This document shows, piece by piece, positions 18,692-27,528 of a DNA stretch of 64,000 nucleotides. The notes beneath the pieces were generated by a model. That model was not told where the DNA came from. It was given only the letters and a program-made list of their open reading frames with translations, and did no database searches. The translations under genes and the position numbers were made by a program. Position 1 is the first letter of the stretch. Every line of letters starts with the position of its first letter. The stretch covers positions 3,968,001 through 4,032,000 of the forward strand of contig OY763072.1 in NCBI GenBank assembly GCA_963666865.1, read 5' to 3'. The stretch comes from Bin87 sp963666865 (lineage in GTDB: Bacteria; Chloroflexota; Dehalococcoidia; Lucifugimonadales; UBA3495).

Positions 18692-19366
18692 TTGAGCACT
18701 CAAGCCGTTCAGCCTACGGCGGACGACCAGCCGGCCACCATCACCATAACGCGAGCCATATATAGGATGGACGGTGGATTGGACTACGTCTATCGCATTC
18801 TCGGCTACATTTGCGGAACGCTGCTCCTTCTGCTCGGCCTGTTCATTACCTACCAGGTGATCGCTCGCAAATTGGGTGGGCCCATGGCCCCTGGCATGGA
18901 CCAGCTCAGCGGCTACGTGCTGGCCTTCGCGGGGACTTGGGCGTTTTCCTATTCGCTCCGAACCGGCTCCCACGTGCGCATCGACGTGCTGCTCCCCCTG
19001 TTCTCCCGCATTCATCCTTATATGCGTTCCGCCGCCGACTGGCTGGCGTTGGGATCGGTGGGTTTCTTCGGCGCCATCACCGCCTGGAAGACGTGGGAAG
19101 AGGTTTTAGAGTCCTACTGCATCAGCAACGATCCCGCCACCGGAGCCTGTATTCAGGCGTTGACCAATACCTACCCCCTGACGCCCCTGTGGATACCCCA
19201 GACCGTGGTGGCCATCGGGTTCACCATGCTGGCCTTCACGTCCTTCCAGTGGATGCTGAGCATGGTGGTACGCGGCATTCTGGAGATCATCCACAAATCC
19301 CGCGGCGGCGACGTTGCCGAACTGGCGACCACCGAGACCGTCCAGGAAGCCGCGTCGGGCGTCTAG
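18692..19366 (+). CDS. dctQ: TRAP transporter small membrane subunit DctQ
   Basis: A 224-residue four-helix membrane protein, the small subunit of a tripartite ATP-independent periplasmic transporter. Helices are visible at about ILGYICGTLLLLLGLFITYQV, LSGYVLAFAGTWAFSYSL, ADWLALGSVGFFGAITAW and TVVAIGFTMLAFTSFQWML. SGYVLAFAGTW and the SHVRIDVL segment are typical for DctQ. The start is TTG at 18692 with GGAGG 7 bp upstream. dctM follows after 103 bp containing a REP unit. The best candidate receptors are the tandem DctP lipoproteins at 7.9-12.8 kb. Confidence 0.87.
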   Translation: MSTQAVQPTADDQPATITITRAIYRMDGGLDYVYRILGYICGTLLLLLGLFITYQVIARKLGGPMAPGMDQLSGYVLAFAGTWAFSYSLRTGSHVRIDVLLPLFSRIHPYMRSAADWLALGSVGFFGAITAWKTWEEVLESYCISNDPATGACIQALTNTYPLTPLWIPQTVVAIGFTMLAFTSFQWMLSMVVRGILEIIHKSRGGDVAELATTETVQEAASGV

Positions 19367-19402
19367 GGACTTTGGCATTTAGCGTCATTCCCGCATCCTG
19401 TA

Positions 19403-19426
19403 GATTCCGGCGAAAGCCGGAATGAC
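19403..19426. repeat. REP-type hairpin between dctQ and dctM
   Basis: GATTCCGGCGAAAGCCGGAA followed by TGAC folds into a short GC stem with a GAAA-like loop. It is a single unit, preceded by TCATTCCCGC which looks like part of a second one. It separates two genes of one operon. Confidence 0.8.
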
Positions 19427-19469
19427 GAATTGAAATACCGGCCTCAACTGACCGGAGGACTGCAACAAA

Positions 19470-21152
19470 ATGGCGATCATCACCGCTTTCAGCATGATGG
19501 GGGTCTTCTTCCTCATTGGATTGTATGTGGCCGGCGCCTTGGGGGTGCTCTCGCTGGTGATGATGCAGGCGTTTTCCGATGCGCCTTTGTGGAACATCCT
19601 CGGCAACAAGGCCTGGGAGAGCAACACCAACTTCATTCTGGTGGCGGTGCCGCTGTTCCTGCTGATGGGCGAGCTGATGCTGCGTTCCGGCATGGGCGAG
19701 CGGATGTACGGCGCCCTGTCCCGCTGGCTGGTGTTCCTGCCCGGCGGACTGCTGCACACCAACATCGCCTCCTGCGCCGTGTTCGCCGCCTGCTCCGGCT
19801 CCAGCGTCGCCACCTCCGCCACCATCAGCCGGGTTTCCCTGCCGTCCTTCCGGCAGCGCGGTTACAGCGAACGTCTGGTCATCGGCTCCCTGGCCGCCGG
19901 CGGCACTCTGGGCATTCTGATTCCACCCAGCATCGGCCTGATCATCTACGGCGTGCTGGTGGAAGAATCAATTGGCCGGCTCTACATGGCCGGTTTCTTC
20001 CCTGGCTTCCTGCTGGCCTTCGTCATGATCCTCATGATGGTGTTCACGTCCATCGTGGTGCCGCGTACCGCCCCCATGGACGAGGAAGTGAAGCGCCTCT
20101 ACCGTGGCTGGTTCCATGGCTTGGGCATCCGCCGATATAACGACGAACAGTTGGATGTTCTGCGACAGGAACAGGCCACCGAAGCGGGGCTCGCCGACCT
20201 AGTGGAACGAAAAGCCTATCGCCGGGGCCGCTCCACGCTGAACTACGTGGAAGCAACTTCCGAATGGTTCCGCATGATCCGCGAGGCCATCGTCGGTCTG
20301 GTCGCCATCATACCCGTGCTCATCATCATCGCGGTGGTGCTGGGCACCATCTACCTGGGCATCGCCACGCCCACCGAGGCGGCGGCTTTCGGCGTAACCG
20401 GCGCGCTGATCGTGGCGGCGGCCAACGAGCTATACAAGCGCGTCCTGGGCACCTACTCCAACTGGGGTCAGGCCTTCCGCGCGGTGTACCTGATGCTGCT
20501 GGACGCCATTATCTCTACCGTGCGCACTTCGTCCATGATCATGCTCATCGTCATGGCGGCCTTCACCCTGAGCTTCGCCTTCGCGCGCCTGGGCATATCC
20601 CAGGACATCTCGGAGTGGATCACGGGTCTGAACCTCAATGCCCTCCAGTTCGTGATCATTCTGGTGTTCTTCTACCTGTTGCTGGGCACCTTCATGGAAA
20701 GCTTCGCTATGCTGGTGACCACCATCCCAATCCTGACCCCGGCGTTGGTGAACGTAGGAGTGGACCTGGTGTGGTTCGGCATCATCATGGTAATCCTGGT
20801 TGAGGCGGCGCTGATCAGTCCGCCGGAGGGCATCAACCTGTACATCCTCCACGGCGTGAGGCTGGACGTTGACTCCCAAATGGCGGAACAAACGGAGGCC
20901 GCCCAGGCGGCCTTGCAGGAGAGTACCATCACCGACGTGTACATTGGCGTGTTGCCATTCATGGGGTGCATGGCCGCCGTGATAGCGCTTTTGTTCGTAT
21001 TTCCCGATATTGCCTTATGGGCGCCGTGTCTCATCTACGATGATCCAAGCCGGGATTTCCTCCAGCACATCAACGTGGAACGAGACGCGGCCGGGTTCTG
21101 GGAGCAGATACAGTTTTGCTCGTCCGAGTTCCGGCCACGCGCCTACGAGTAA
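19470..21152 (+). CDS. dctM: TRAP transporter large membrane subunit DctM
   Basis: A 560-residue multi-helix membrane protein that carries substrate through the membrane with sodium or proton coupling. Typical segments are FILVAVPLFLLMGELMLRSG, CSGSSVATSATI, GGTLGILIPPSIGLIIYG, GIATPTEAAAFGVTGAL and LISPPEGINLYIL. CCGGAGGAC precedes the ATG. It is about 130 residues longer than the usual DctM. The excess is a polar cytoplasmic loop of about 75 residues after VVPRTAPMDEE (residues 190-265) and a C-terminal tail of about 45. It follows dctQ in the same operon. Confidence 0.88.
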   Translation: MAIITAFSMMGVFFLIGLYVAGALGVLSLVMMQAFSDAPLWNILGNKAWESNTNFILVAVPLFLLMGELMLRSGMGERMYGALSRWLVFLPGGLLHTNIASCAVFAACSGSSVATSATISRVSLPSFRQRGYSERLVIGSLAAGGTLGILIPPSIGLIIYGVLVEESIGRLYMAGFFPGFLLAFVMILMMVFTSIVVPRTAPMDEEVKRLYRGWFHGLGIRRYNDEQLDVLRQEQATEAGLADLVERKAYRRGRSTLNYVEATSEWFRMIREAIVGLVAIIPVLIIIAVVLGTIYLGIATPTEAAAFGVTGALIVAAANELYKRVLGTYSNWGQAFRAVYLMLLDAIISTVRTSSMIMLIVMAAFTLSFAFARLGISQDISEWITGLNLNALQFVIILVFFYLLLGTFMESFAMLVTTIPILTPALVNVGVDLVWFGIIMVILVEAALISPPEGINLYILHGVRLDVDSQMAEQTEAAQAALQESTITDVYIGVLPFMGCMAAVIALLFVFPDIALWAPCLIYDDPSRDFLQHINVERDAAGFWEQIQFCSSEFRPRAYE

Positions 21153-21179
21153 CGCCATTGGCTTGATAGTGTTGAGGAG

Positions 21180-21213
21180 AACGCCTCTGCCGCCATCGCG
21201 GGGCAGGGGCGTT
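21180..21213 (+). terminator. Hairpin after dctM
   Basis: AACGCCTCTGCC pairs with GGCAGGGGCGTT (12 bp, one wobble) around a 10-nt loop, 27 bp after the dctM stop, followed by GCTCTTATAATG. TATAAT at 21219-21224 may be the -10 of the HicBA operon, although no clear -35 is seen. Confidence 0.55.
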
Positions 21214-21257
21214 GCTCTTATAATGCAAGCAACCAAACGGCAAAACGAGGAACGACC

Positions 21258-21710
21258 ATGAAGTACCGGGTTCTACTGCACAAATCTGAAGACGGTTACA
21301 CCGCAGTTTGTCCCAGATTTCCGGTGTGCAATTCACAGGGACCCACAGCCGAAGATGCCTTGGAAAACGTCCGATGGGCGATCCACGACTTCCTCACCGT
21401 GCGCGAAGGGTTGCGTTGGCACGATGTGCTGGACAGCGGTGATATCAAGACCGTGGATGTAGAAGTTGACGCGCAAAAAGAAATCGCGTTGCAGTACCGT
21501 ATCCAGATGATAAAGCACTCCGAAGGCTACGCAGTTTCTTGCCCAATGCTGCCCGGCTGCTATTCGCAGGGCGACACCGCGGAAGAAGCGTTGTCAAATA
21601 TCCAAATTGCCATCCGTGAGTGGCTTGTGCTAGCTCAGGAAATCCTGCTTTTAGGAGAGCCCGACATTGAGATCATTGAAGTTGGTGACGAGGACGAAGT
21701 AGCGGTTTAG
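21258..21710 (+). CDS. hicB: HicB-family antitoxin with two HicB domains
   Basis: A 150-residue protein made of two HicB-like (UPF0150/RNase H-fold) repeats. Residues 1-75 begin YRVLLHKSEDGYTAVCPRFP and run to the SQGPTAEDALENVRWAI helix. Residues 80-150 begin YRIQMIKHSEGYAVSCPMLP with SQGDTAEEALSNIQIAI. Normal HicB has one such domain, often with a DNA-binding tail; no HTH or RHH motif is seen here. ATG at 21258 has AGGAACG upstream. The HicA gene starts 3 bp after the stop. Order hicB-hicA is the reverse of the classical one. Confidence 0.85.
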   Translation: MKYRVLLHKSEDGYTAVCPRFPVCNSQGPTAEDALENVRWAIHDFLTVREGLRWHDVLDSGDIKTVDVEVDAQKEIALQYRIQMIKHSEGYAVSCPMLPGCYSQGDTAEEALSNIQIAIREWLVLAQEILLLGEPDIEIIEVGDEDEVAV

Positions 21711-21712
21711 CC

Positions 21713-21925
21713 GTGCCACGGGTGCCAGGAATTAATCATCGCCGGGCGGTCAGAGCATTGGAGAAGGTGGGCTTTGTCGTGGAGCGAGAAAGTGGGCATA
21801 TAGTCATGGCAAGAGGCAGCACTCAAGTATACATCCCTCGCCACAATCCCGTTGATGCCTTTACCATGGGCAGCATCGTCAGGCAGGCCGGGTTGACCGT
21901 TGAAGAATTTCGTAACCTGTTGTGA
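21713..21925 (+). CDS. hicA: HicA-family mRNA interferase toxin
   Basis: A 70-residue dsRBD-like toxin of the HicA/YcfA family that cleaves mRNA. It shows RRAVRALEKVGFVVERESGHIVM, where His29 is the catalytic residue of the family, and the IPRHNPVDAFTMGSIVRQAGLTVEEF tail. The start is GTG at 21713, two bases after the hicB stop. Together with hicB it forms a type II toxin-antitoxin pair. Confidence 0.88.
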   Translation: MPRVPGINHRRAVRALEKVGFVVERESGHIVMARGSTQVYIPRHNPVDAFTMGSIVRQAGLTVEEFRNLL

Positions 21926-21985
21926 TCCCTGACCCGCCAGCTGCCATTGACCCAATCCGCCGCCGGGGTTAGCATATCCCTCGCT

Positions 21986-22720
21986 ATGTACGCGCTCATA
22001 CTGGCCGGAGGCAAAGGCGAGCGGTTGCGTCCCCTCACTGACACCGTGCCGAAACCGATGATACCGGTGGACGGCCGGCCCATACTGTGGCACCAGGTTC
22101 GCTGGCTGCGAGAGGCCGGCGTGACCGACGTGATTTTCCTGGTGGGCCATCTGGCCGACGTGGTGGCGGATTATTTCGGCAACGGGGCCGAAACCGGGAT
22201 ACGCGCCCACTACAGCCATGAGCACAATCCCCTAGGCCGAGGCGGCGCTCTGAGACAAGGATTGGCCATGCTGCCGCCGGATGCGGGTGATGACCCGGTC
22301 ATCGCCACCAACGGCGATGTGATCACCGACGCCAGGCTCGATGAGTTGCTGGCCGACTACCACCAGCGGCGGCGCAAAAATCCCGCTCACGTCGCCACCA
22401 TTTTAACCGTTCCCATGACCAGTCCCTACGGTATCGTTGACGCCGGCGCTGACGGGTTAGTCAGGCAATTCCGCGAAAAGGCGGTCCTGCCCTACGCCAT
22501 CAACGGCGGCGTGTACGTGCTGCATCCCGCCATTCGGGATCTGCTTCCCGAGATCGGCGACCACGAGACCACGACCTTCCCCGCCCTGGCCGCGTCTGGT
22601 GGTATGTCCGCCGTGCCGACCGGCGCGTTCTGGCGCAGCGTGGACTCGCCCAAAGACCTGCGAGAGGCAGAAGAGCATTTCACTGGCGCGGCCGGGGGCG
22701 CAGTCGGAGCGACGCGGTGA
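21986..22720 (+). CDS. Sugar-phosphate nucleotidyltransferase (GlmU/RfbA-type GT-A fold)
   Basis: A 244-residue nucleotidyltransferase. It starts with YALILAGGKGERLRPLTDTVPKPMIPVDG, the NTP-binding signature, and has ATNGDV as the metal-binding Asp segment and the EK..LPYAINGGVYVL part of the sugar site. It likely activates a hexose- or heptose-1-phosphate with GTP, CTP or UTP. No acyltransferase domain is attached. ATG at 21986 puts the signature at the N-terminus. The downstream moxR gene overlaps by GTGA. Confidence 0.87.
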   Translation: MYALILAGGKGERLRPLTDTVPKPMIPVDGRPILWHQVRWLREAGVTDVIFLVGHLADVVADYFGNGAETGIRAHYSHEHNPLGRGGALRQGLAMLPPDAGDDPVIATNGDVITDARLDELLADYHQRRRKNPAHVATILTVPMTSPYGIVDAGADGLVRQFREKAVLPYAINGGVYVLHPAIRDLLPEIGDHETTTFPALAASGGMSAVPTGAFWRSVDSPKDLREAEEHFTGAAGGAVGATR

Positions 22721-23670
22721 TCACATCCGCGCAGGCGCAGCAAATCGCGGATACCGCCGCCGCAATCCGGGACAACATCCAGCTGGCGATAGTCGGCAAG
22801 GATGAGGTAATCGAATACACTCTGGCGGCCCTGTTCAGCGCCGGTCATATCCTGGTAGAGGACGTACCCGGCATCGGCAAGACCACCCTGGCCCGGTGCC
22901 TGGCCTATTCGCTGGATTGCGAGTTCCGCCGCATCCAGTTCACCCCCGACCTGATGCCCTCGGACATCACGGGAATCCACTATTACAACCAGCACAACGG
23001 GCAGTTCGAATTCCGCCCCGGGCCGGTGATTTCCCAGGTGGTACTGGCCGACGAGATAAACCGGGCCACTCCTAGAACGCAGTCGGCGCTGCTGGAGGCC
23101 ATGGCCGAGCGACAGGTGACCATCGACCAGGATACCGTGCCGCTGCCGGCGCCGTTCCTGGTATTGGCGACGCAGAACCCCATCGAGCTGGAGGGGACCT
23201 TTCCGCTGCCCGAAGCGCAGATCGACCGCTTCCTGCTGCGATTGCGGCTGGGTTACCCGTCGGAAACCGACGAAGAGGCCATGCTGGAACGTTTTGAAGA
23301 TGCCGATCCCCTGGGGTCGCTGCGCCCGGTGGCGTCGGCGGACGACGTGTTGCGTATCCAGAGCATGGTGCGCCAGATCTACATTGACCCGGTGCTCCGG
23401 TCGTATCTGGTCAGCGTGATCCGGGCGACGCGCGAGCATCCCGACGTTGAACTGGGGGCCAGTCCCCGCGCCACGCTGGGCCTGTACCGGTGCGCCCAGG
23501 CCCTGGCCGGCATACGCGGTCAGGAGTACGTAACGCCGGACGACATCAAGACGCTGGCTTCCCCCGCCCTGGCCCATCGGATCATACTGAAAAGCATGGC
23601 CCGGCTGCGGGAACGGAATCAGGAATCCATAGTGGCCGAAGTGCTGGAAGCGCAGTCGGTGCCCATATAA
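22717..23670 (+). CDS. MoxR-family AAA+ ATPase
   Basis: A 317-residue MoxR-type AAA+ chaperone ATPase. Walker A VEDVPGIGKTT covers residues 47-57, followed by the MoxR-specific RIQFTPDLMPSDITG, Walker B VVLADEINRA, sensor 1 VLATQNPIELEGTFPLPEAQ.DRF and the C-terminal ASPRATLGLYRCAQALA. Partners are usually VWA-domain proteins assembling metal or surface complexes, but none is adjacent here. The GTG start overlaps the preceding stop by four bases. Confidence 0.9.
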   Translation: MITSAQAQQIADTAAAIRDNIQLAIVGKDEVIEYTLAALFSAGHILVEDVPGIGKTTLARCLAYSLDCEFRRIQFTPDLMPSDITGIHYYNQHNGQFEFRPGPVISQVVLADEINRATPRTQSALLEAMAERQVTIDQDTVPLPAPFLVLATQNPIELEGTFPLPEAQIDRFLLRLRLGYPSETDEEAMLERFEDADPLGSLRPVASADDVLRIQSMVRQIYIDPVLRSYLVSVIRATREHPDVELGASPRATLGLYRCAQALAGIRGQEYVTPDDIKTLASPALAHRIILKSMARLRERNQESIVAEVLEAQSVPI

Positions 23671-23671
23671 G

Positions 23672-23697
23672 CGGGGCGGGTTGAGCAACCCGCCCCG
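23672..23697. terminator. Bidirectional-looking hairpin between moxR and the NHL gene
   Basis: CGGGGCGGGTTG and CAACCCGCCCCG form a perfect 12-bp stem with a 2-nt gap, immediately after the moxR stop and 28 bp before the convergent NHL stop. No T run follows. The stem is nearly the same as that at 10283-10311. Confidence 0.6.
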
Positions 23698-23724
23698 TAT
23701 CGCGGCGAAGATTTGGGGGGGTGC

Positions 23725-24798
23725 CTAGAGACGCCCGCCGCCGCCGGAGACGCGCTCGTTGACGCCGTAGAAGACGGAGTCCAGCTTGGTAAAGACCTGG
23801 ATCCGTGACCGGGCGGTCTCCACCACGAAGATGCGGCCCTCGTCATCGCACTCCACGGCGATGGGACCCCAGAACAGCTTTTCCCGGTCCAGGCCCTGGG
23901 CGATCTCGCGCTCTTCCCACATCTCGGGGTTGGCGTCGATCTTGCCCTTGCCCCAGGTGGAGATGGTCGCCTCGCCGTAAGTCATGCCGGCAAAGGAGCC
24001 GTCGGGGTGGAACAGCTGCATCCGGTCGTTGTTCCAGTCGGCGACGTAGATTGTGCCCTCATTGTCCACCGCCACATCGGTGGGGCGATTGAACTGGCCG
24101 GGGGCATCGCCGGTCTCGCCGAACTGCATCAGGAACTTGCCGTCGGCGGTAAACTTCTGGATGCGGTCGTTGCGCCAGTCTGCGACATACACGTTGCCGG
24201 CACTGTCGGTCTCAACCCCGAAGGGCATATTCAGCTGGCCGGGGCCGTCGCCGAACCCGCCGAACTGGCCGACGTAATCACCATCGGCGGTCAACATCTG
24301 CACCCGGTGATTATTGCTATCCACCAGGTACAGCGTGCCATTGGGCCCGAAGGCCAGGCCGCTGGGCTTGTTCCACTGGCCGTCGCCGTCGCCGGGGCGC
24401 TCCCACTTGGTGAGGTACTCGCCCTCACCGGAATAGACGCTGATACGATCCAGGTACTCGTCGGCCAGATAAACGTTGCCGTTGGGGCCGACGGCGATGG
24501 CGGTGGGCCAGATGATGGCGCCGTCGGTGGACACCGCTTCGCCGTCGCCCTGCTCGAAAACGCCCTTGGCGAACTCGCCAATGAACTCCTCGCCAACGGT
24601 GCACATGGTGATGCGCTTGCCGTCGGGGCGGTAGTCATAGGAACGATTGGCGACGTACATGACGTCGTCCTCGCCACGGGCCATCGCGGTCGGGTTGCGG
24701 AACCCGGGGCCGGAGAACTCGGCCCGGCCGATGGTATGGCTGTACTTCAGGTCAATGCCGACGGCGGGCAATGCCGTGCGGTCAATGGTAGTGGTCAT
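23725..24798 (-). CDS. NHL-repeat beta-propeller protein
   Basis: A 357-residue protein with about six NHL blades, visible as repeated P.G.A....G..YVAD..N.R.Q.F...G motifs (YLADEYLDRISVY, YLVDSNNHRVQML, YVADWRNDRIQKF, YVADWNNDRMQLF). Such propellers act as lyases, hydrolases or ligand-binding scaffolds. No signal peptide is visible, so it is probably cytoplasmic. ATG at 24796-24798 has GAGGAATG upstream. It lies downstream of DUF1501 and DUF1800 in the same direction and is separated from them by 28-bp palindromes. Confidence 0.83.
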   Translation of the reverse strand: MTTTIDRTALPAVGIDLKYSHTIGRAEFSGPGFRNPTAMARGEDDVMYVANRSYDYRPDGKRITMCTVGEEFIGEFAKGVFEQGDGEAVSTDGAIIWPTAIAVGPNGNVYLADEYLDRISVYSGEGEYLTKWERPGDGDGQWNKPSGLAFGPNGTLYLVDSNNHRVQMLTADGDYVGQFGGFGDGPGQLNMPFGVETDSAGNVYVADWRNDRIQKFTADGKFLMQFGETGDAPGQFNRPTDVAVDNEGTIYVADWNNDRMQLFHPDGSFAGMTYGEATISTWGKGKIDANPEMWEEREIAQGLDREKLFWGPIAVECDDEGRIFVVETARSRIQVFTKLDSVFYGVNERVSGGGGRL

Positions 24799-24855
24799 AA
24801 GACATTCCTCCGCTGCATCCTCATGATGCGACCATTCTAGCGTCGGTACCTCGGT

Positions 24856-24883
24856 GTAGGGGCGACGCATGCGTCGCCCCTAC
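24856..24883. repeat. 28-bp palindrome, GC core (copy 3)
   Basis: Arms GTAGGGGCG and CGCCCCTAC around ACGCATGCGT, a perfect palindrome. It lies between the DUF1501 stop and the NHL start, both on the minus strand. Confidence 0.95.
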
Positions 24884-24900
24884 GTTTTGGTACAGATTCC

Positions 24901-26034
24901 CTAGATGAAGTTGAACTTCTCAAACGTCCCGTTGACCAACGGCTGGGCGTCCAGACCCATCCAGTTTTCCAGCAGGTCGGTATAGATGCTGCGGAAGTCG
25001 TTGTTGAAATGCAGGTCGCCCTCCAGCAGCTTGTCGGCCTCCAGCGAAGGATATTCGCCGTACATGCCGCCCTTCACGTTGTCGCCCACGACGAAGGCCA
25101 CGCCGCCGCTGCCGTGGTCGGTGCCGGAGCCATTGTCGTGCACGCGGCGGCCGAACTCGGTGAAGACCAGCAGCGTAACGTTGTCGCTGGCGTCGTGCTC
25201 CCGCAGGTCGTCCATGAAGTCGGCGATGGCGTTGGAGGTGTTCCCCCACAGGCTGGCGTGCGCGGCCAGCTCGCCGGCGTGGGTGTCGAAGCTGTTATAG
25301 GGAGCCGTGGTGTAGAGGATACGGGTGCCGAACCCGGCCAGGTGCACCTGAGCGATGTTCTTCATGTACTGGGCCACCACGTCGCCACCGTACTCCACGC
25401 TCGAGGTGTACATCTCAGGCGCGGTGCTCAGGATGTCGGCGCCCTTCAGCGCGTCGGTGCCGGTCTGAGACAGGTACTCGACCACGGCGCTGCGCCCGAT
25501 GGTGGGCGAGTACATCTTGGAGAAGATGTCCAGGGCGTCCATGCGCTGCTCCTCGGCCTCGATGCCGGTGAGCACGCCGTAGGTGGCCAGGTTGCCCACG
25601 GAGGCAACGGGCACGCCCGGCGCGGCCAGGGCCCGGGGCAGGCCGCGACCAAAGTTCACGCCGGTCAGCACGTTTTCCTTGTTGGGGTCGATCTCGCGGA
25701 TGGCGCGGCCCAGCCAGCCTTCGGTGCCCTGCTTGTCGGGCTCGCAGGTGTGCCAGATGTCCATGCTGCGGAAGTGGCTGCGGTTGGGGTTGGGATAGCC
25801 GACGCCCTGGATGACGGCGACCTTGCCCTCATCGTAAAGCCTCTTCAGGGGCCCCATGTTGGGGTTGAGGCCCGCGTAGCCATCCAGGTCCAGCGCCTGG
25901 CCTTCAGGCACGCGAACCGAGGGGCGGTTGTCGTAATACAGCGGGTCGCCGTGGGGCACCAACGTATTGAGCGCGTCGTTGCCGCCGGAGAGCTGGAGCA
26001 CCACCAGCACCGGATCTTTCTTGGTAGCAGTCAT
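24901..26034 (-). CDS. DUF1501 protein (alkaline-phosphatase-superfamily fold)
   Basis: A 377-residue DUF1501 protein of the sulfatase/phosphatase-like superfamily. Typical segments are VLQLSGGNDALNTLVPH, FRSMDIWHT, TAPYNSFDTHAGE, VTLLVFTEFGRRVHDNGSGTDHG and the DLHFNNDFRSIYTDLL tail. DUF1501 proteins commonly begin with a Tat signal; none is visible here, where the protein starts MTATKKDPVLVVLQL. AAGGAG precedes the ATG. It follows the DUF1800 gene in the usual DUF1800-DUF1501 pair; the biochemical function of this pair is not established. Confidence 0.87.
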   Translation of the reverse strand: MTATKKDPVLVVLQLSGGNDALNTLVPHGDPLYYDNRPSVRVPEGQALDLDGYAGLNPNMGPLKRLYDEGKVAVIQGVGYPNPNRSHFRSMDIWHTCEPDKQGTEGWLGRAIREIDPNKENVLTGVNFGRGLPRALAAPGVPVASVGNLATYGVLTGIEAEEQRMDALDIFSKMYSPTIGRSAVVEYLSQTGTDALKGADILSTAPEMYTSSVEYGGDVVAQYMKNIAQVHLAGFGTRILYTTAPYNSFDTHAGELAAHASLWGNTSNAIADFMDDLREHDASDNVTLLVFTEFGRRVHDNGSGTDHGSGGVAFVVGDNVKGGMYGEYPSLEADKLLEGDLHFNNDFRSIYTDLLENWMGLDAQPLVNGTFEKFNFI

Positions 26035-26083
26035 TTTGTTTCTCCTTGATGCGGTCGGAGCACAGTGTTTGAGGTTTCACGTA

Positions 26084-26114
<31 letters not shown>

Positions 26115-26121
26115 AGTAGCC

Positions 26122-27528
26122 TTACGCGAACTGGTACTCCTGGGTGCTGACGATGAGCTGCAGCGTCTGGGCGATGGTCTCGGAGTACTCCGGGGTGCCG
26201 ATGGCCGGGTTGCCGTTGCTGCTGGCGTAGTCAATCAGTTGGGCGCGGGTCTCCGGGGCCAGCTCGTAGGCGCCGACCATTTCCAGGCAGCGGTCAACGA
26301 TGTTCTCGGCGCCGGCCACTTCCTCGGTGCCCAGGCGGGATACGATGTCCCGGATGCCGGGCAGGCTGGTGTTGCCCACCTGGTCGGCGGCGAAGTTGAT
26401 GCGCTCCACCAAGGTGCCGGAGTCGATCCACTCGGCGCCGGTGTGCCAGCCCTCAACCGTCGGCGGGTTCATCAGGTCCTGGCCCATGTAGCGGATGGTG
26501 TTCGCCAGGGGGTTCAGGCCCAGCTTGGGCGACGTGAAGTCCTGCACCAGGCGCATGGTTCCGATCACTACTTCGGTGGGGCTCTTCACCTTCTCGAACC
26601 GGGAGTTCTTGAAGAAGTCGGAGTTGAACAGCACCCGCAGCATGGCCGTGAGGTCGTAGCCGGAGTCGAAGTAGGTCTGCTCCAGCAGCGCGATGGCTTC
26701 AGGATCCCGCGGCGGCGTGTTCTGCCAGGCCGGCACCTGCACCTCGTCGGCGACGAAGAAGTTGTAGAGGTGGCGGGAGACGAACCGGGCGGCGGATTGC
26801 TGGCGGGCGATGATCTCAACGATGTCGTCGCCGTTGAAGTTGCCGGTCTCGCCCAGGAAGGTCTTCTCGTCGTTGTCGTGGTCGTAGGGGTTGTAGATGA
26901 AGTTGGACTCGTAGCGCCCATAGGGATAGCGCGGCACCGCGTTGGTGATGGTCCAGCCGGTGAAGGCGCGGGCGGCTTCCTTGACGTCGTCTTCAGAGTA
27001 GTTGGCTTCGCCGTCCATCCCGACGCCCAGGGAGAACAGCTCCAGCAGCTCGCGGCCCCAGTTCTCGTTGATGGCGCCCTTGTGGCTCATGCAGTTGTCC
27101 AGGTAGAACACCATGGCAGGGTCGCGGGCCAGGCCCTTGAGCAGGACGTCAAACTTGCCCATGCCCAGGTCGCGGAACATATCCAGCTGGAGCTGGATCT
27201 GGCGGCCATGCTCGCACTTGGAGTTGCCGGTGCAGAGGATGCCGTGCCAGAACAGGGCGACCTTTTCCTGCAGCGGGCGCTTGGTGTTGATCATCCGGTA
27301 GGTGAGATAGGCCTGGTTGACTTCCAGGGCGTTCATCTCTTTCCAATCGACGAAGTAGCGCTCAAGAATGTCCATTTCCAAGTCGGGCTGGGCAATGGGA
27401 TTGAGCAATTCTTCAACAGTGGCTTCGTAGCCTTTGGCGGCGCGCTCCTCCAGCTCGGCGTAGGTGGCGCCGAAGCCGGCCCGACGCATCAGGTGCGCCA
27501 TCTGGGCAATTTCCTGGTTGGTGGGCAT
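26122..27528 (-). CDS. DUF1800 protein
   Basis: A 468-residue DUF1800 protein. It begins IAQMAHLMRRAGFGATYAELE, and has KVALFWHGILCTGNSKCEHGRQIQLQLDMFRDLGMG, the GAINENWGRELLELFSLGVG segment, DVKEAARAFTGWTI and FVSRHLYNFFV, all diagnostic. Function is unknown; the gene is normally paired with DUF1501, as here. AGGAGG lies 8 bp before the ATG at 27526-27528. A longer upstream extension is open but has no family similarity and runs into repeats. Confidence 0.87.
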   Translation of the reverse strand: MPTNQEIAQMAHLMRRAGFGATYAELEERAAKGYEATVEELLNPIAQPDLEMDILERYFVDWKEMNALEVNQAYLTYRMINTKRPLQEKVALFWHGILCTGNSKCEHGRQIQLQLDMFRDLGMGKFDVLLKGLARDPAMVFYLDNCMSHKGAINENWGRELLELFSLGVGMDGEANYSEDDVKEAARAFTGWTITNAVPRYPYGRYESNFIYNPYDHDNDEKTFLGETGNFNGDDIVEIIARQQSAARFVSRHLYNFFVADEVQVPAWQNTPPRDPEAIALLEQTYFDSGYDLTAMLRVLFNSDFFKNSRFEKVKSPTEVVIGTMRLVQDFTSPKLGLNPLANTIRYMGQDLMNPPTVEGWHTGAEWIDSGTLVERINFAADQVGNTSLPGIRDIVSRLGTEEVAGAENIVDRCLEMVGAYELAPETRAQLIDYASSNGNPAIGTPEYSETIAQTLQLIVSTQEYQFA

